Shown here piece by piece: positions 1 through 9,524 of a stretch of DNA of 40,996 bases (position 1 is the stretch's first letter; each line of letters begins with the position of its first letter). The notes below the pieces were generated by a model that saw nothing but the letters and a program-made list of their open reading frames with translations, did no database searches and was not told the origin of the DNA. The translations under genes were made by a program, and so were the position numbers. The stretch covers positions 1 through 40,996 of the forward strand of contig JANXUX010000292.1 in NCBI GenBank assembly GCA_025351965.1. The letters are read 5' to 3'. The stretch comes from Actinomycetes bacterium. Lineage in GTDB: Bacteria; Actinomycetota; Acidimicrobiia; Acidimicrobiales; Ilumatobacteraceae.

Positions 1-1189
1 CGATCGCCCCGAGTATCGAATCGATGAAGCTGCCACGCCCGACCCGCGCTTGGTGCCGAGCTGCGATGTCGCTGCGACTCTGAATCGCCGAAGATCAGCC
101 TTTGGATCACCCAAAAGAGTCGTCGGATCTGCACGAACCGCCTTGAGTAGTCCACTCACGCTGGTACGCGCCATGTGGGCAAAGGCATCGACCCTGACCG
201 CCTCGTGCGCGTCACCGAGCTGCCGCAGCAGCCAGTTCACCCGTGTCAACGGTCTGCCATCGCCCGGCGCAGCGACGTCCACTTCGATCGTGCATCGACC
301 GGTTCGCACATCGGCGGTGATCATCAATTCGCCGACGGTGTTCGGAACTCGCAAAGAGCCCGACAGCGTTCCCTTGCTCACCAGCTCGTTGAGGAGCGCA
401 GCCGGCCGGATGGTCGGGTCAGCTTGCTCACGGCGAGACAATGACACTTGAACACCCGAGCCTAGATCTCGCTCCAGTCGCAGAGCGGCGAAGCGGAGCA
501 GCTGATCCCATCGCGACACCACTTCGATCGCGCCCTTGTCGTTGGCTCGCAGCGTGCCCGCCAGCACCGACTCACGCACGGCCACCCATGCTCCACCCAT
601 GTCCGTGAAGTCGAGCGCACCCGAACGTGGATGCTCGAGATAGCGGATCAGTTCGGCGAGGATCCACGCTTGCTCCGGATCTGCGACTCCACGATGGACG
701 CGCTGCAACACCGCTGCTCACGATCTCGGCCCACGACACGTGATGCAGCGCGACCTTGCGCAGCTTGCGTTTGTCGACGTCCACGGGATGCACGCCGGCG
801 GCAGGCGCGATCTGGTTGGAGATGGTGAGGACGGCATCGAAGGCGTTGTCCTTGGCGATGTCCAGGTAGCTCTCGACCTGCTCGCGACCAAGGTCGTTGT
901 TGCCGGTCTTCACTTCCACGAGCGCTGTCCAGCTGCGCTGGCCACGGGAGATCTGAATCACGCCGTCGGGCCGGACCGTACGCCCGTCGGCATGCAACAG
1001 AGGCACCTCGATGAAGGTCTCGATGGCCCCGGACGGCGCCCCGAACGGACGGAGCAATGCCGAGGCGAAGTCACGCACGACGGGGAGCACCGCAAGAAGT
1101 GCCGAGGTTGCCCGGGTCTCCTGCTCGTCCGGCCCGCTGATCCCCGACGTTGGTATCAGTCGCGCCGGCTGCCAATTCTCTTCACCCAC
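1..1189 (-). pseudogene. PD-(D/E)XK nuclease-like protein, frameshifted and cut by the window edge
   Basis: The upstream half (about 1189 to 716) reads well as a nuclease-like fold: the run ALLAVLPVVRDFASALLRPF, then VRPDGVIQI followed by TALVEVKTG, which fits the P-D...(E)-x-K pattern of PD-(D/E)XK enzymes. After SWAEIVS (codon 718-716) the frame becomes low-complexity and stops. The frame offset by one base continues as AVLQRVHRGVADPEQAWILA from 714 and stays open for about 240 codons to base 1, with ordinary protein composition. A 2-nt deletion (or 1-nt insertion) near 715 is the simplest explanation. I chose the GTG at 1189, which has a GGGGG-containing Shine-Dalgarno and starts just before NWQPARLIPTSGI. 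An upstream ATG at 1375 would add a basic low-complexity stretch. Function is unknown; a DNA-acting or defence role is only inference. The frameshift could also be a sequencing error. Confidence 0.6.
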
Positions 1190-1404
1190 GAATTCGTCCC
1201 CCTCGACACATGAATCACCAGTCCCGAAGAGTGTGACACGCACTGGGCGACCTCGACGCCGTGGCCCGCGTCCACGTCCCTTTGCCCGGCCACCCCGTTG
1301 TGGCTCAAGGCGCATCGGACGCGCCACGCCGGCGCTTTCGACCGTGATCGCTGATCTGGTTCGGCCGTCGCGCATGCCATTTAGCGTGCTCAGGGGGTGG
1401 GCGG
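1190..1404. other. intergenic, no supported gene
   Basis: This stretch lies between the frameshifted nuclease-like gene and the small plus-strand fragment. The reverse strand encodes a Gly/Arg-rich low-complexity extension that I do not believe is translated. On the plus strand, CAGGGGG just before the GTG at 1405 is a possible ribosome binding site. I see no promoter that I would defend. Confidence 0.3.
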
Positions 1405-1626
1405 GTGCACGATCTCGAGTTCGTGGAACTGGAGCGCCACCTCACCGACGAGGAGATCCTCGAATTCACCTACATCACGCTGATGTACGAGATGCACGCG
1501 ACGAGGGCCCGGGCCCTGAAGATGGAGTTCGACGACCGCGTCGATCCGATCGTGGAGGTCGCCGCGCCCGAGGGCGAAGCGGCGCGAGACATCGGTGCCC
1601 ACATCTCCGGTGGCGACGGCGGATGA
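1405..1626 (+). pseudogene. C-terminal fragment of a carboxymuconolactone decarboxylase/AhpD-like protein
   Basis: The 73 residues begin VHDLEFVELERHLTDEEI and continue with EFTYITLMYEMHATRARAL and FDDRVDPIVEV. This looks like the C-terminal helices of carboxymuconolactone decarboxylase-family proteins, which are normally about 150-190 aa. The catalytic E-x3-C-x2-H segment of the family would lie upstream and is absent, and no frame upstream supplies it. The piece is therefore probably a remnant left by a deletion. Alternatively a GTG start with a CAGGGGG site makes it a short stand-alone protein. It ends 14 bp before the convergent stop of the LLM oxidoreductase gene. The family call comes from remembered sequence resemblance and is moderate. 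Confidence 0.45.
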
Positions 1627-1640
1627 CCGTGCGGCGCGCC

Positions 1641-2579
1641 TCAGCTGCCGGACAGCCGCCGCACGAGGGGAGCGAACGCGTGGGCGCTCTGGGATTGCAG
1701 GACCGTGTAGGAGTATCCCCATCGATCGCGCCGCGCCATCAGCCGCTGGGCGATCTCCGCCTCGGTGCCGATGAGCACGACGGGTGACGCGAGCACGTCA
1801 TCGAGCGGTGCGCCCCACCGCCGGGTCAGGCGTTCCTCGTACGCACCGACGTCGTCGGTGATCTCGGCGATCGACAGCCAGGCGTTGAACTCGAGCGAGT
1901 CGAACCGTTCGGCGGACGCCGCGCGGATCCACTCGAACTTCTCGTCGATGCTCTGAGCCAATGCGTTCTGGGCCATTGCCACCGAGCCACGACCCGCGGC
2001 GGTGGACGGGTTGACGCCGATGATGTCCGCCGCGGTGGCCGCGAACGTGAGCAGGCGCCTGCCGCCCCCAGCGACGATGATCGGCGGACCGCCCGCCCGA
2101 TGCGGCTTGGGTGTGCCGTCCAACGTCTCGATCCGGTAGTGCTCGCCGGTGAACGTCAGCGGGTCCGTGCCGAACAAGCCGCGCAGCACGGCGGTGTGCT
2201 CGATGAGGCGGTCGACGCGCACGCCGGGGGAGTCCATCGGGATGCCCGAACGCGAGTAGTCGAGCGGGTTGTAGCCGGCGCCGAGGCCGACCTCGAGCCG
2301 ACCCTCGGAGAACACATCGATCGACGCCAGCTCGCGCGCGACCACCGCAGGATGGCGGAAGTCGCAGGCGAACACCATCGGCGCGACGCGCAGGGTGGTG
2401 GTGGCCATCGCCGCGACCGCCATCGCGGTGATCGGTCCGAAGCCCTCGTGGAAGTGATCCGGTACGAACAGCGTCGAGTAGCCGAGGGCCTCGATCTCAC
2501 GGGCCGAGTCGGCCCATGACATTCCCTCGAACGGGCCCATCATCTCGACCCCGAACCGGAATGGATGCAGGGTGCTCAA
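1641..2579 (-). CDS. LLM-class F420-dependent oxidoreductase (TIGR03621-like)
   Basis: This 312-aa protein has the luciferase-like monooxygenase TIM-barrel pattern: FRFGVEMMGPFEGMSWADSA at the N-terminus, LGYSTLFVPDHF after the first helix, TTLRVAPMVFACDFRHPAV and the ELASIDVFSEGRLEVGLGAG signature with a YNPLDY segment. Length and N-terminus fit the MSMEG_2516/TIGR03621 subgroup, assigned to coenzyme F420. Such enzymes pass hydride between F420 and alcohols, aldehydes or similar substrates. The start is a TTG at 2579 whose TTGA overlaps the stop of the lyase gene, so translation is probably coupled. It is the last gene of the importer-kinase-lyase operon and may process the aldehyde or alcohol product of the lyase; that is inference. 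Cofactor choice between F420 and FMN cannot be decided by eye. Confidence 0.85.
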   Translation of the reverse strand: MSTLHPFRFGVEMMGPFEGMSWADSAREIEALGYSTLFVPDHFHEGFGPITAMAVAAMATTTLRVAPMVFACDFRHPAVVARELASIDVFSEGRLEVGLGAGYNPLDYSRSGIPMDSPGVRVDRLIEHTAVLRGLFGTDPLTFTGEHYRIETLDGTPKPHRAGGPPIIVAGGGRRLLTFAATAADIIGVNPSTAAGRGSVAMAQNALAQSIDEKFEWIRAASAERFDSLEFNAWLSIAEITDDVGAYEERLTRRWGAPLDDVLASPVVLIGTEAEIAQRLMARRDRWGYSYTVLQSQSAHAFAPLVRRLSGS

Positions 2580-4012
2580 TCGAGCGGACCGACTTCGTGC
2601 AGCGAGTCCAACCGGTCAGCGATGGTGGCCTGCAGCGCGTCGCGCTGCGGTGGCATCCGCCCGCCGGCACCGTAGACAGCGCCGCTCCTCGGCATCGCGG
2701 TCGGTGGGTTCTTCGCGTACTCCACGGCCTCGGCGAGATCGTGGGCGAAGGCCGCAGTGATGCCAGGCTGAGTGTTCGGCCGGGTGACGCAGAAGTGCAG
2801 CGCCGGGGGGAGCTGCAGGGCGTTCATCCGCCAGCCACGGTCTGCGAGGGCATCGTTGACGTGGTAGATGTCCAGCGCGCTGTCCCCCGGTGTGGCCCGG
2901 AAGGCGACGTTGAACAGCGAGTCGCCGATCAGTGACAGCTCCGGATGGGTGCGCACCGCGCCCTTGATCTCATCGGCGGTGCGAAAGATGTCCGCGGCGA
3001 TCGCGCGGTACCCGGCCTTGCCGAGGTGCAGCATCGAGGCCCACGTGGCTGCGATCAGGCCCCCTGACCTGCTGCCGCCCATGCTCGGCGAGGCGTAGTT
3101 GCCACCGGGCCAGCCATCGATCAGCAGGTACTGCTGACGGCGCAGCGCCTTGGGCCGGAACAACAGGACCGAGCTGCCCTTCAGCGCGTAGCCGTACTTG
3201 TGGGTGTCGGCCGAGATGGAGGTCACGCCGGGGACGCGAAGATCGAACGGCGGCAGCGGATAGCCGAGGTCCTCGGCCCACGGGATGATGAACCCGCCGA
3301 GGCAACCATCGACGTGCAGCCCGAGGTTGTGCTCGATCGCCAGCTGGCCGAGCTCGGGGATGGGGTCGATGATGCCGTGCGGATACGTGCCCGCGCTGCC
3401 GACCAGGGCCACCGTGTTCGGGCCGATGTGCTCGCGCACGAAATCGAGATCGACCACGAAGTCCTTCGTCACCGGCGCCTTGATCGCCTCGATGCCGAAG
3501 TAGTGCATGCCCTTGTCGTGGCCAGGGTGAGCGGTCACCGGCATGATGATCTGCGGGCGATCGATGCCCTTGACGTTGCGACCCCACTCGCGGTAGGTCA
3601 GCATCGCGGTGACAAGGCTCTCCGTGCCGCCCGACGTCACGAGCCCACCGACGTCGCCGTCCGGAGACACATCACCGTGGAGCATGTCGGCAGTCATCGC
3701 GATGATCTCCGCCTCCATCTTCGTCGCGCTCGGGTACATGTCGCGCTGGAGCACGTTGGAGTGCGCGTAGTAGCCGTAGGCCTCGGTGAGGAAGTGGTAG
3801 TGATCGTGATCACCGGAGTAGATCGAGCCGCTGACGCGGCCCGAGTCGCCCTTTGCATCCTCCTCGCTGGACATCTGGCGCAGCTCGTCGAGGATCTCCT
3901 CGCGGGCCACGCCGGTCTCGGGCATCGTGCCGTGCACCGGGAACCGTCCGGCATAGGGATGCAGCGGCGACACGGGACGGGTGCTGCTGCCAGTCGGTGT
4001 TGTGGTGCTCAT
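2576..4012 (-). CDS. sphingosine-1-phosphate lyase-like PLP-dependent enzyme
   Basis: The 478-aa protein is closely reminiscent of eukaryotic sphingosine-1-phosphate lyase (Dpl1/SGPL1). It has GRVSGSIY (59-66), VTSGGTES (125-132), His162 in AHPGHDKG as the likely PLP-stacking residue, LHVDGCLGGF (232-241) and the hallmark SADTHKYG (267-274) with PLP lysine K272. GNYASPSMGGSR follows, the region that carries the catalytic Tyr in SGPL1. In that family the enzyme cleaves a phosphorylated 2-amino-1,3-diol-type substrate to phosphoethanolamine and a long-chain aldehyde. There is no N-terminal membrane anchor, as in soluble bacterial homologues. I chose the ATG at 4012: GGAGAAG lies upstream and it overlaps the kinase stop as ATGA. 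Longer upstream readings run antisense-like into the kinase. The neighbouring kinase suggests it acts on a product phosphorylated in the cell. True substrate unknown; group II decarboxylase activity is less likely. Confidence 0.85.
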   Translation of the reverse strand: MSTTTPTGSSTRPVSPLHPYAGRFPVHGTMPETGVAREEILDELRQMSSEEDAKGDSGRVSGSIYSGDHDHYHFLTEAYGYYAHSNVLQRDMYPSATKMEAEIIAMTADMLHGDVSPDGDVGGLVTSGGTESLVTAMLTYREWGRNVKGIDRPQIIMPVTAHPGHDKGMHYFGIEAIKAPVTKDFVVDLDFVREHIGPNTVALVGSAGTYPHGIIDPIPELGQLAIEHNLGLHVDGCLGGFIIPWAEDLGYPLPPFDLRVPGVTSISADTHKYGYALKGSSVLLFRPKALRRQQYLLIDGWPGGNYASPSMGGSRSGGLIAATWASMLHLGKAGYRAIAADIFRTADEIKGAVRTHPELSLIGDSLFNVAFRATPGDSALDIYHVNDALADRGWRMNALQLPPALHFCVTRPNTQPGITAAFAHDLAEAVEYAKNPPTAMPRSGAVYGAGGRMPPQRDALQATIADRLDSLHEVGPLD

Positions 4013-5583
4013 GGTCGTTGCTTCTCCGGTGAGTTGAGTGCGTCGTAGAACGGCGCAGCGCGGTCGTGGAAATCGATGAAGGAGGTGCAGAGCCGGCGGT
4101 AGAGCCGGTGTGCTTCGGGGTCGGGTTCGTGGAGCTGCTCGGTGGCGAGCAGGGCGCGGACATCGCCGAGCGCGATCGCGTCGTGCTCGATCAGCGCGAG
4201 GAGCGCTGCGCCATGCGCGTTGGTGGTCCGCGAGTTGGCGAGGCGACGAACGGGCACACCGAAGCAATCGGCGAGGGTCTGGCCCCACAGCGCAGAGCCG
4301 GCGCCACCGCCACCCAGCGACACCTCGGTGTACTCGTGGCCGGCGAGCGCGGAGAAGTGGGGTAGCAGCCAGGCAGCGTTGAGGGCGACGCCTTCCACCA
4401 CGGCCCGCGCCATGTCCAAACGGGTGGTGTTCAGCCCGACGTTGACGAACCCGCCGCGATTGCGGCGCCGGTAGCCGGGGGCCATCGAGCCGACCAACCA
4501 CGGGAGGAACATCAGCCCGTTGGAACCGGGCGGCACGGCGGCCGCTGCGGCGAGCACGCGCTCGTAGGCATCAGTGGGAGCGGGCACACCCAGCCCGTCG
4601 TCGGGGTAGACGATGTTGTTGACGAACACGTCGAGAGCCTTGCCGCCGACGCCGTTCTCGGCGAGCAGGAAATACTGACCCGGCAACGAACTGGGCGCGG
4701 TGGTGAGCCCGTGCTCCATGTCGTGGCGCTTTGAATCGAGGTGGGTGACCATCACGGATGTCGTCCCGATGATCAGTCCGCAGCTGGTCGCGTCGACTGC
4801 ACCGGTACCCATCGCGGACGTGATCGAATCAATGGTGGCTCCGGTGACGATCGCCGCGTCGTTGACACCGAGGTGCGCCGCGGCCGCCGCCGTGACCGTG
4901 CCTCTGGCCGCACCCATCGGCACGAGGGTGGGTAACTTGGATCGCTCCATCATCGACATGCCGAGCAACTCGTCGCTGTACTCGGTGGCGCCCCAGATGC
5001 GGTTGTCCACCGCGAGCATCGGGAACATCGTGCCCTGGGTGGCCGTCACGTGGCCGGTCAGCCGGCCGGCGATGGCATCCATCGGCTCGACGAACGCCGC
5101 TGTCGCAGCATAGACCTCGGGGCATTCAGCGCGAACGAACGCGACGTGACCGATGTCGTCATTGCCCGACGGCACGAACCCGTGCACCTCGATCCAACGC
5201 TCCGTCCGGTCGGGCTGCAGCGCCGGGTTGTGGCGGCGTCCGCGCTGGTCCATCCAGATCAGTGCGTTCCCCGTGGGGGTGCCATCCGCGGCCACCGGCA
5301 CGGTGGACGAGTACTGGCTGGTCACGGCGATCAAGCCGATGTCGGCGGAGTGCAGCCCCGATGCCTCGATCGCGCGGCGCGAGCAGCGGCCGATGGCCGC
5401 CCACCACTCGTTCGGATCCTGCTCCACCCCGCCGCCGGGCACGAAGATCATGGTCAGCACCTCGCCGGTGCCGGCCATCACTGCGCCCGCGGGATCGACG
5501 ATCGCGACCTTCACGCCGGTCGTGCCAATGTCGATCGCCAGAACGCTGGGGGATGCGACGGTGGTGGATGCGGCCGACGTCAT
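4009..5583 (-). CDS. FGGY-family carbohydrate kinase
   Basis: This 524-aa protein opens its first actin-like domain with [16 protein letters not shown] (residues about 15-30), the phosphate-1 motif of FGGY kinases. It continues with the sugar-site stretch [21 protein letters not shown] in the second domain and the FGGY C-terminal signature region [17 protein letters not shown]. Length is normal for xylulokinase/gluconokinase relatives. The family transfers the ATP gamma-phosphate to sugars, polyols or related hydroxyl compounds. The ATG at 5583 lies 1 nt after the stop of the ATPase gene, and its own stop overlaps the lyase start (ATGA). Between an importer and a lyase that needs a phosphorylated substrate, it probably phosphorylates the imported compound. 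The exact substrate cannot be read from sequence. Confidence 0.88.
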   Translation of the reverse strand: MTSAASTTVASPSVLAIDIGTTGVKVAIVDPAGAVMAGTGEVLTMIFVPGGGVEQDPNEWWAAIGRCSRRAIEASGLHSADIGLIAVTSQYSSTVPVAADGTPTGNALIWMDQRGRRHNPALQPDRTERWIEVHGFVPSGNDDIGHVAFVRAECPEVYAATAAFVEPMDAIAGRLTGHVTATQGTMFPMLAVDNRIWGATEYSDELLGMSMMERSKLPTLVPMGAARGTVTAAAAAHLGVNDAAIVTGATIDSITSAMGTGAVDATSCGLIIGTTSVMVTHLDSKRHDMEHGLTTAPSSLPGQYFLLAENGVGGKALDVFVNNIVYPDDGLGVPAPTDAYERVLAAAAAVPPGSNGLMFLPWLVGSMAPGYRRRNRGGFVNVGLNTTRLDMARAVVEGVALNAAWLLPHFSALAGHEYTEVSLGGGGAGSALWGQTLADCFGVPVRRLANSRTTNAHGAALLALIEHDAIALGDVRALLATEQLHEPDPEAHRLYRRLCTSFIDFHDRAAPFYDALNSPEKQRP

Positions 5584-5584
5584 G

Positions 5585-6640
5585 TCATCCGGCCTGATCG
5601 ATGTGCGACAGCGCGACCCCACTGTCGAGCGCGAAGTGGCAGGCGACGTGGTGCGTGTCCGGCGCGTCGCCGCGCGTCTCCAACACCGGCTCCTCGTCGG
5701 CGCAGCGTGCCTCCGCGCGCCAGCACCGGGTGCGGAACCGGCAGCCCGATGGTGGATCGATCGGGCTCGGCAACTCGCCGGTGAGCACGATCCGCTCACG
5801 CGTCTTCTCCACGATGGGGTCGGGGACGGGCACGGCGGACAGCAACGCCCGGGTGTACGGATGCTGCGGCGATCCGTAGACCTCGTCGGCCGTACCGATC
5901 TCGACGATCTTGCCGAGGTACATGACCGCGACGCGGTCGGCGAGTTGGCGCACCACGGCGAGATCGTGGGCGATGAACACGAACGACAGACCGAGCCGCT
6001 CGCGCAGATCGATCAGCAGGCGCATGATCTCGGCCTGGATGCTGACATCGAGCGCCGACACCGGCTCGTCGAGCACCAGCAAGCCGGGGGAGATCGCCAA
6101 CGCGCGGGCGATCCCGATCCGCTGCCGCTGACCGCCGGAGAACTCGTGCGGGTAGCGATCGAGGTGCTCCGGCCGCAGCTGCACCAGGCGGAGCAGTTCC
6201 TCGACACGGGCGGCGACCGCATCGGCCGGCTCGCCGTGCACCTCCAGCGGCTCGGACAACAGCCGTCGCACCGTGAGCCGCGGGTGCAGCGATGCCTGCG
6301 GATCCTGGAACACGATCTGCAGATGGCGGCGCTGCTTGCGCAGCTCGCGGTGGCCGAGCTGGAGCAGGTCCGTGCCGCGGAACCGCACCTCGCCGGCGGT
6401 CGGCTCGATCAGGCGGAGGATGCATCGCCCGGTGGTGGACTTGCCGCAGCCGGATTCACCGACGAGCGCCAGCGTCTCGCCCGGCATCAGGTCGAAGCTG
6501 ACGTCGCTGACGGCATGGACCACCCGGGCCCGCCCGCGCTCGCGGACGTGGAACTCCTTGACCAGGTTGCGCACGCTCAAGATCGGCTCGGTGGGGATCG
6601 GCTCGCTGATCTGGGGGATGCTCGCCATCCGATCGTCCAT
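5585..6640 (-). CDS. peptide-type ABC transporter ATP-binding protein (DppF/OppF-like)
   Basis: The 351-aa cytoplasmic ATPase has Walker [10 protein letters not shown] (about 61-69), Q-loop QDPQASL, signature [15 protein letters not shown], Walker [13 protein letters not shown] and the switch H in FIAHDLAVV. The C-terminal oligopeptide extension includes [15 protein letters not shown], whose cysteines match the cluster seen in DppF-type subunits. The start ATG at 6640 overlaps the TGA of the preceding ATPase by one base. Together with its DppD-like partner it would form the heterodimeric motor of the importer. The substrate class of these importers ranges from peptides to glycosides, nickel and opines, so the name does not fix the cargo. 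Confidence 0.9.
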   Translation of the reverse strand: MDDRMASIPQISEPIPTEPILSVRNLVKEFHVRERGRARVVHAVSDVSFDLMPGETLALVGESGCGKSTTGRCILRLIEPTAGEVRFRGTDLLQLGHRELRKQRRHLQIVFQDPQASLHPRLTVRRLLSEPLEVHGEPADAVAARVEELLRLVQLRPEHLDRYPHEFSGGQRQRIGIARALAISPGLLVLDEPVSALDVSIQAEIMRLLIDLRERLGLSFVFIAHDLAVVRQLADRVAVMYLGKIVEIGTADEVYGSPQHPYTRALLSAVPVPDPIVEKTRERIVLTGELPSPIDPPSGCRFRTRCWRAEARCADEEPVLETRGDAPDTHHVACHFALDSGVALSHIDQAG

Positions 6641-7614
6641 CACCGGACTCCCGTTCGCGTCAGCACGGAGCACGCGGCCATCGTCTCACCGTGCGGCGCG
6701 AGCACCGGCTCGGCATCGCTGCAGCTCGGTTGCACCAGCGCACAGCGCGGCGAGAACGGACAGCCCGGTGGCAGCGACTGGGGAGTGGCCGGCACGCCGG
6801 GGATGGCCGCCTGGATCTCGTGGCGGGCATCGAGCCGGGGTAGGCACTCGAGCAACCCACGCGTGTACGGATGGCCGGGATCGGCGAAGAGCGGACCGAC
6901 CGCGCCGTTCTCGACGACGCGCCCGGCGTACATCACCGCGACCCGGTCCGTCGCGCCAGCGACCACGCCGAGATCGTGGGTGATCAGCACGAGCGCGAGG
7001 TGGTGCTCGCGCCGCAGGTCGTCGAGCAGCTCCATGATCTGGGCCTGCACCGTGACGTCGAGCGCGGTCGTCGGCTCGTCGGCGATCAGTACCTCCGGGT
7101 TGTTGGCGATCGCCATCGCGATCATCACCCGCTGGCGCATGCCGCCGGACAGCTCGTGCGGGTACGCCTTGCACCGTTGCGCGGGTTGGGAGATGGCCAC
7201 CTGATCGAGAAGCTCCACGGCGCGCGCCGCGCTGGCCTTGCGGGTCATCGACGGCTGATGGGCGCGAATCACCAGCGACAGCTGGCGCTCGATGGTCAGG
7301 ACCGGGTTGAGCGAGGTCATCGGATCCTGGAAGATCATCGACACCTTCGAGCCGCGGATGCGTCGGAGTGCACCCTGCTCGAGGCCGACCAGCTCGGTGC
7401 CGCGGTAGCGGGCCGAGCCGGTGACGGTGGCGCCGTGGGTCAGCCCGAGGATGGCCAGCATCGTCACGCTCTTGCCCGAGCCGGACTCGCCGACGATGGC
7501 CACCGAGTCGCCGGGATGCACGTCGAGATCGATGCCGCGCACCGCCGGGACATCGCCGCTCGGCGTGGCGAACGTGACGCGCAGGTCGCGCACCTGCAGG
7601 ATTGGTTCGCTCAT
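6640..7614 (-). CDS. peptide-type ABC transporter ATP-binding protein (DppD/OppD-like)
   Basis: This 324-aa ATPase carries Walker [10 protein letters not shown] (about 42-50), Q-loop [10 protein letters not shown], signature [15 protein letters not shown], Walker [13 protein letters not shown] and LITHDLGVV. The C-terminus has the oligopeptide-family [17 protein letters not shown] segment. I used ATG 7614, whose ATGA overlaps the stop of the DppC-like gene, giving [14 protein letters not shown] longer reading through the upstream gene in another frame is not credible. It is the partner ATPase of the gene that follows. Confidence 0.9.
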   Translation of the reverse strand: MSEPILQVRDLRVTFATPSGDVPAVRGIDLDVHPGDSVAIVGESGSGKSVTMLAILGLTHGATVTGSARYRGTELVGLEQGALRRIRGSKVSMIFQDPMTSLNPVLTIERQLSLVIRAHQPSMTRKASAARAVELLDQVAISQPAQRCKAYPHELSGGMRQRVMIAMAIANNPEVLIADEPTTALDVTVQAQIMELLDDLRREHHLALVLITHDLGVVAGATDRVAVMYAGRVVENGAVGPLFADPGHPYTRGLLECLPRLDARHEIQAAIPGVPATPQSLPPGCPFSPRCALVQPSCSDAEPVLAPHGETMAACSVLTRTGVR

Positions 7615-8498
7615 CGGCCGGTGTCCTTGACATCGAAGGAATCGCGCAGCGCATCGCCGACGAAGTTGAAGGAGAGCACGACGAGCAGGATCGCGATGCC
7701 GGGCGCTGCGGCGATCCACCACTGGTAGAAGTTCGTCGCCCCGTCGGTGATCATCGCACCCCATTCCGGTGACGGTGGTCGCGCCCCGAGGCCGATGAAG
7801 CTCAACGACGCGGTGAGCAGCACGACCTGACCGAAGTCCATGGTCGCATTGACCAGCACCGGTGTGTACGACATCGGCAGGATGTACCGGCGCAGGATCA
7901 ACCAGCGCGAGGCGCCGATGGCCACTGCGGAGTCGATGTACTCGCGCTGGCGGACCGCGATCACCTGGGCGCGCAGCAGTCGGGCGTAGATCGGCCACCA
8001 GACCAGCACCATCGCGATCAGTGCGTTGCGGATGCCGGGCCCGAGTGATGCGGTGATGGCCATCGCGAGCAGGATCGGCGGGAACGCCATCGTGATGTCG
8101 ACGGCACGCATGAACACCGCGTCGACCCAGCCACCGAAGAAGCCGGCGGCCGCGCCGATGATGGTGCCGATGATCACCGACGACACGATCACGACCGCGG
8201 CCACCGGCAGCGAGGTCCGGGCGCCCCACAGGGTGCGGGTGAACACATCGCGACCGAGCTGATCCGTGCCCATCAGATGGCGAAGCGACGGCCCGGCGAG
8301 CCGCGGTGCCACGGACTCCAGTGGATCGAACGGCGTCCACAGCGGGAGCGTGATCGCGACGATCACCCACAGCGCGAGCAGGACGACACCGATCAACGCC
8401 GGTCCGTGCAGCCACGCCGGCATCCGGCGCGTCGCTGGCTTGCCCGTGATCGGTCGGGTGGAAGAGGGGCCGTCGGAGGGCATCGAGACGGCGGTCAT
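7611..8498 (-). CDS. peptide-type ABC transporter permease (DppC/OppC-like)
   Basis: The 295-aa inner-membrane protein starts MTAVSMPSDG and has a first membrane segment around GVVLLALWVIVAITLPLW. The family-typical LMGTDQLGRDVFTRTLWGA follows, and then four further hydrophobic segments. The cytoplasmic EAA-like loop SAVAIGASRWLILRRYILP contacts the ATPases. The C-terminus SFNFVGDALRDSFDVKD is diagnostic for DppC-type permeases. The ATG at 8498 overlaps the DppB stop (ATGA). It forms the translocation channel with DppB. Confidence 0.9.
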   Translation of the reverse strand: MTAVSMPSDGPSSTRPITGKPATRRMPAWLHGPALIGVVLLALWVIVAITLPLWTPFDPLESVAPRLAGPSLRHLMGTDQLGRDVFTRTLWGARTSLPVAAVVIVSSVIIGTIIGAAAGFFGGWVDAVFMRAVDITMAFPPILLAMAITASLGPGIRNALIAMVLVWWPIYARLLRAQVIAVRQREYIDSAVAIGASRWLILRRYILPMSYTPVLVNATMDFGQVVLLTASLSFIGLGARPPSPEWGAMITDGATNFYQWWIAAAPGIAILLVVLSFNFVGDALRDSFDVKDTGR

Positions 8499-9478
8499 GA
8501 CAGCCGGATCCGGGGATCGACGAATGCGTAGACGATGTCTGCGATCAGGTTGGTGACGAGGAAGGCCACGCCGCCGAGGATCGTGACGCCGATGATGGCC
8601 GGGAAGTCGAGTTTGCGCGATGCCTCGACGGCGTAGTTGCCGACGCCGTTCCAGGAGAAGATCTTCTCGGTCAGCACGGCCCCGGTGATCAAGAACGCGA
8701 AGGCGAACGCGACGATCGTGATCGTCGGCAGCAGCGCGTTGCGGAGCGCGTGGGAGTTGACGACGGTGCGCTCGCGCAGGCCCATCGCTCGTGCTACGCG
8801 CACGTACTCCATCGCGAACTCGTCGAGCAGGCTGGCCCGCACGAGGCGCGACACGATGCCGACCACGCCGAAGCCGAGCACACTCGCCGGCAGGATGAGG
8901 TGCATCGCGGCGGCGCGGAACGTCGAGACGTCGCCGTGCAGCAGTGAATCGACGGTGAGGAAGCCGGTGATCCGGCTCGGCTCGGTGGCCCGCGGATCCA
9001 ACCGTCCGGGCCCGGGCAGCCAGCCGAGCCGGGAGTAGAAGACGTAGAGCACGAGCAGGCCGGACCAGAACGCGGGCAGTGACGAGCCGAGCAGCGCGAA
9101 GAAGCGGGCGACGTGGTCGATCACCTTGTTGCGGTTGCGTGCGGCGAGCACCCCGAGGCCGACCCCGAAGAAGATGCCGATGCCCAGCGCGACGAACGTC
9201 AGCTCCAGGGTTGCCGGCAGCCGATCCCAGAGATCGCTGAGCACCGGTCGCCGTGTGGTGAACGACGTCCCGAGATCGCCTTTGAAGAGGTTCTTCATGT
9301 ACGTGAGGTACTGCACCCCCACGCTCTTGTCGAGGCCCCAACGGGCCTTGGCCGCCGCAACGATCTCGGGGTTGTTGAGCTGACGCTCGCCGACGATCGA
9401 CACCAGCGGGTCCGCCGGCGTCAACCGCGACACCAAGAAGACGATCGAGGCGATGCCGAGCAGGAGGAACGGCATCAC
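8495..9478 (-). CDS. peptide-type ABC transporter permease (DppB/OppB-like)
   Basis: The 327-aa permease shows the DppB N-terminal pattern FLLLGIASIVFLVSRLTPAD, the GERQLNNPE segment, LGTSFTTRRPV, the EAA-type loop RVARAMGLRERTVVNSHALR and the C-terminal VTNLIADIVYAFVDPRIRLS. About six membrane segments are visible. The GTG at 9478 has no good ribosome binding site. An in-frame CTG at 9508, preceded by AAGGCGGG, would give LRGYLLRRLAVMPF, closer to the usual DppB start, so the true N-terminus may be 10 residues longer. It lies 46 bp after the SBP stop. Confidence 0.88.
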   Translation of the reverse strand: MMPFLLLGIASIVFLVSRLTPADPLVSIVGERQLNNPEIVAAAKARWGLDKSVGVQYLTYMKNLFKGDLGTSFTTRRPVLSDLWDRLPATLELTFVALGIGIFFGVGLGVLAARNRNKVIDHVARFFALLGSSLPAFWSGLLVLYVFYSRLGWLPGPGRLDPRATEPSRITGFLTVDSLLHGDVSTFRAAAMHLILPASVLGFGVVGIVSRLVRASLLDEFAMEYVRVARAMGLRERTVVNSHALRNALLPTITIVAFAFAFLITGAVLTEKIFSWNGVGNYAVEASRKLDFPAIIGVTILGGVAFLVTNLIADIVYAFVDPRIRLS

Positions 9479-9524
9479 CGCGAGTCGTCGGAGCAGGTAC
9501 CCCCTCAGGAACGACCCGCCTTCG

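Noticed and set aside
1011-1787. 258-codon plus-strand open frame covering 1405-1626
   Set aside because: Arg/Pro-rich, no recognisable motif, and it is antisense to the nuclease-like and LLM genes.
5153-7204. 683-codon plus-strand open frame over the ATPase and kinase genes
   Set aside because: It is the antisense shadow of well-formed minus-strand genes with all ATPase motifs; high GC makes such frames long.
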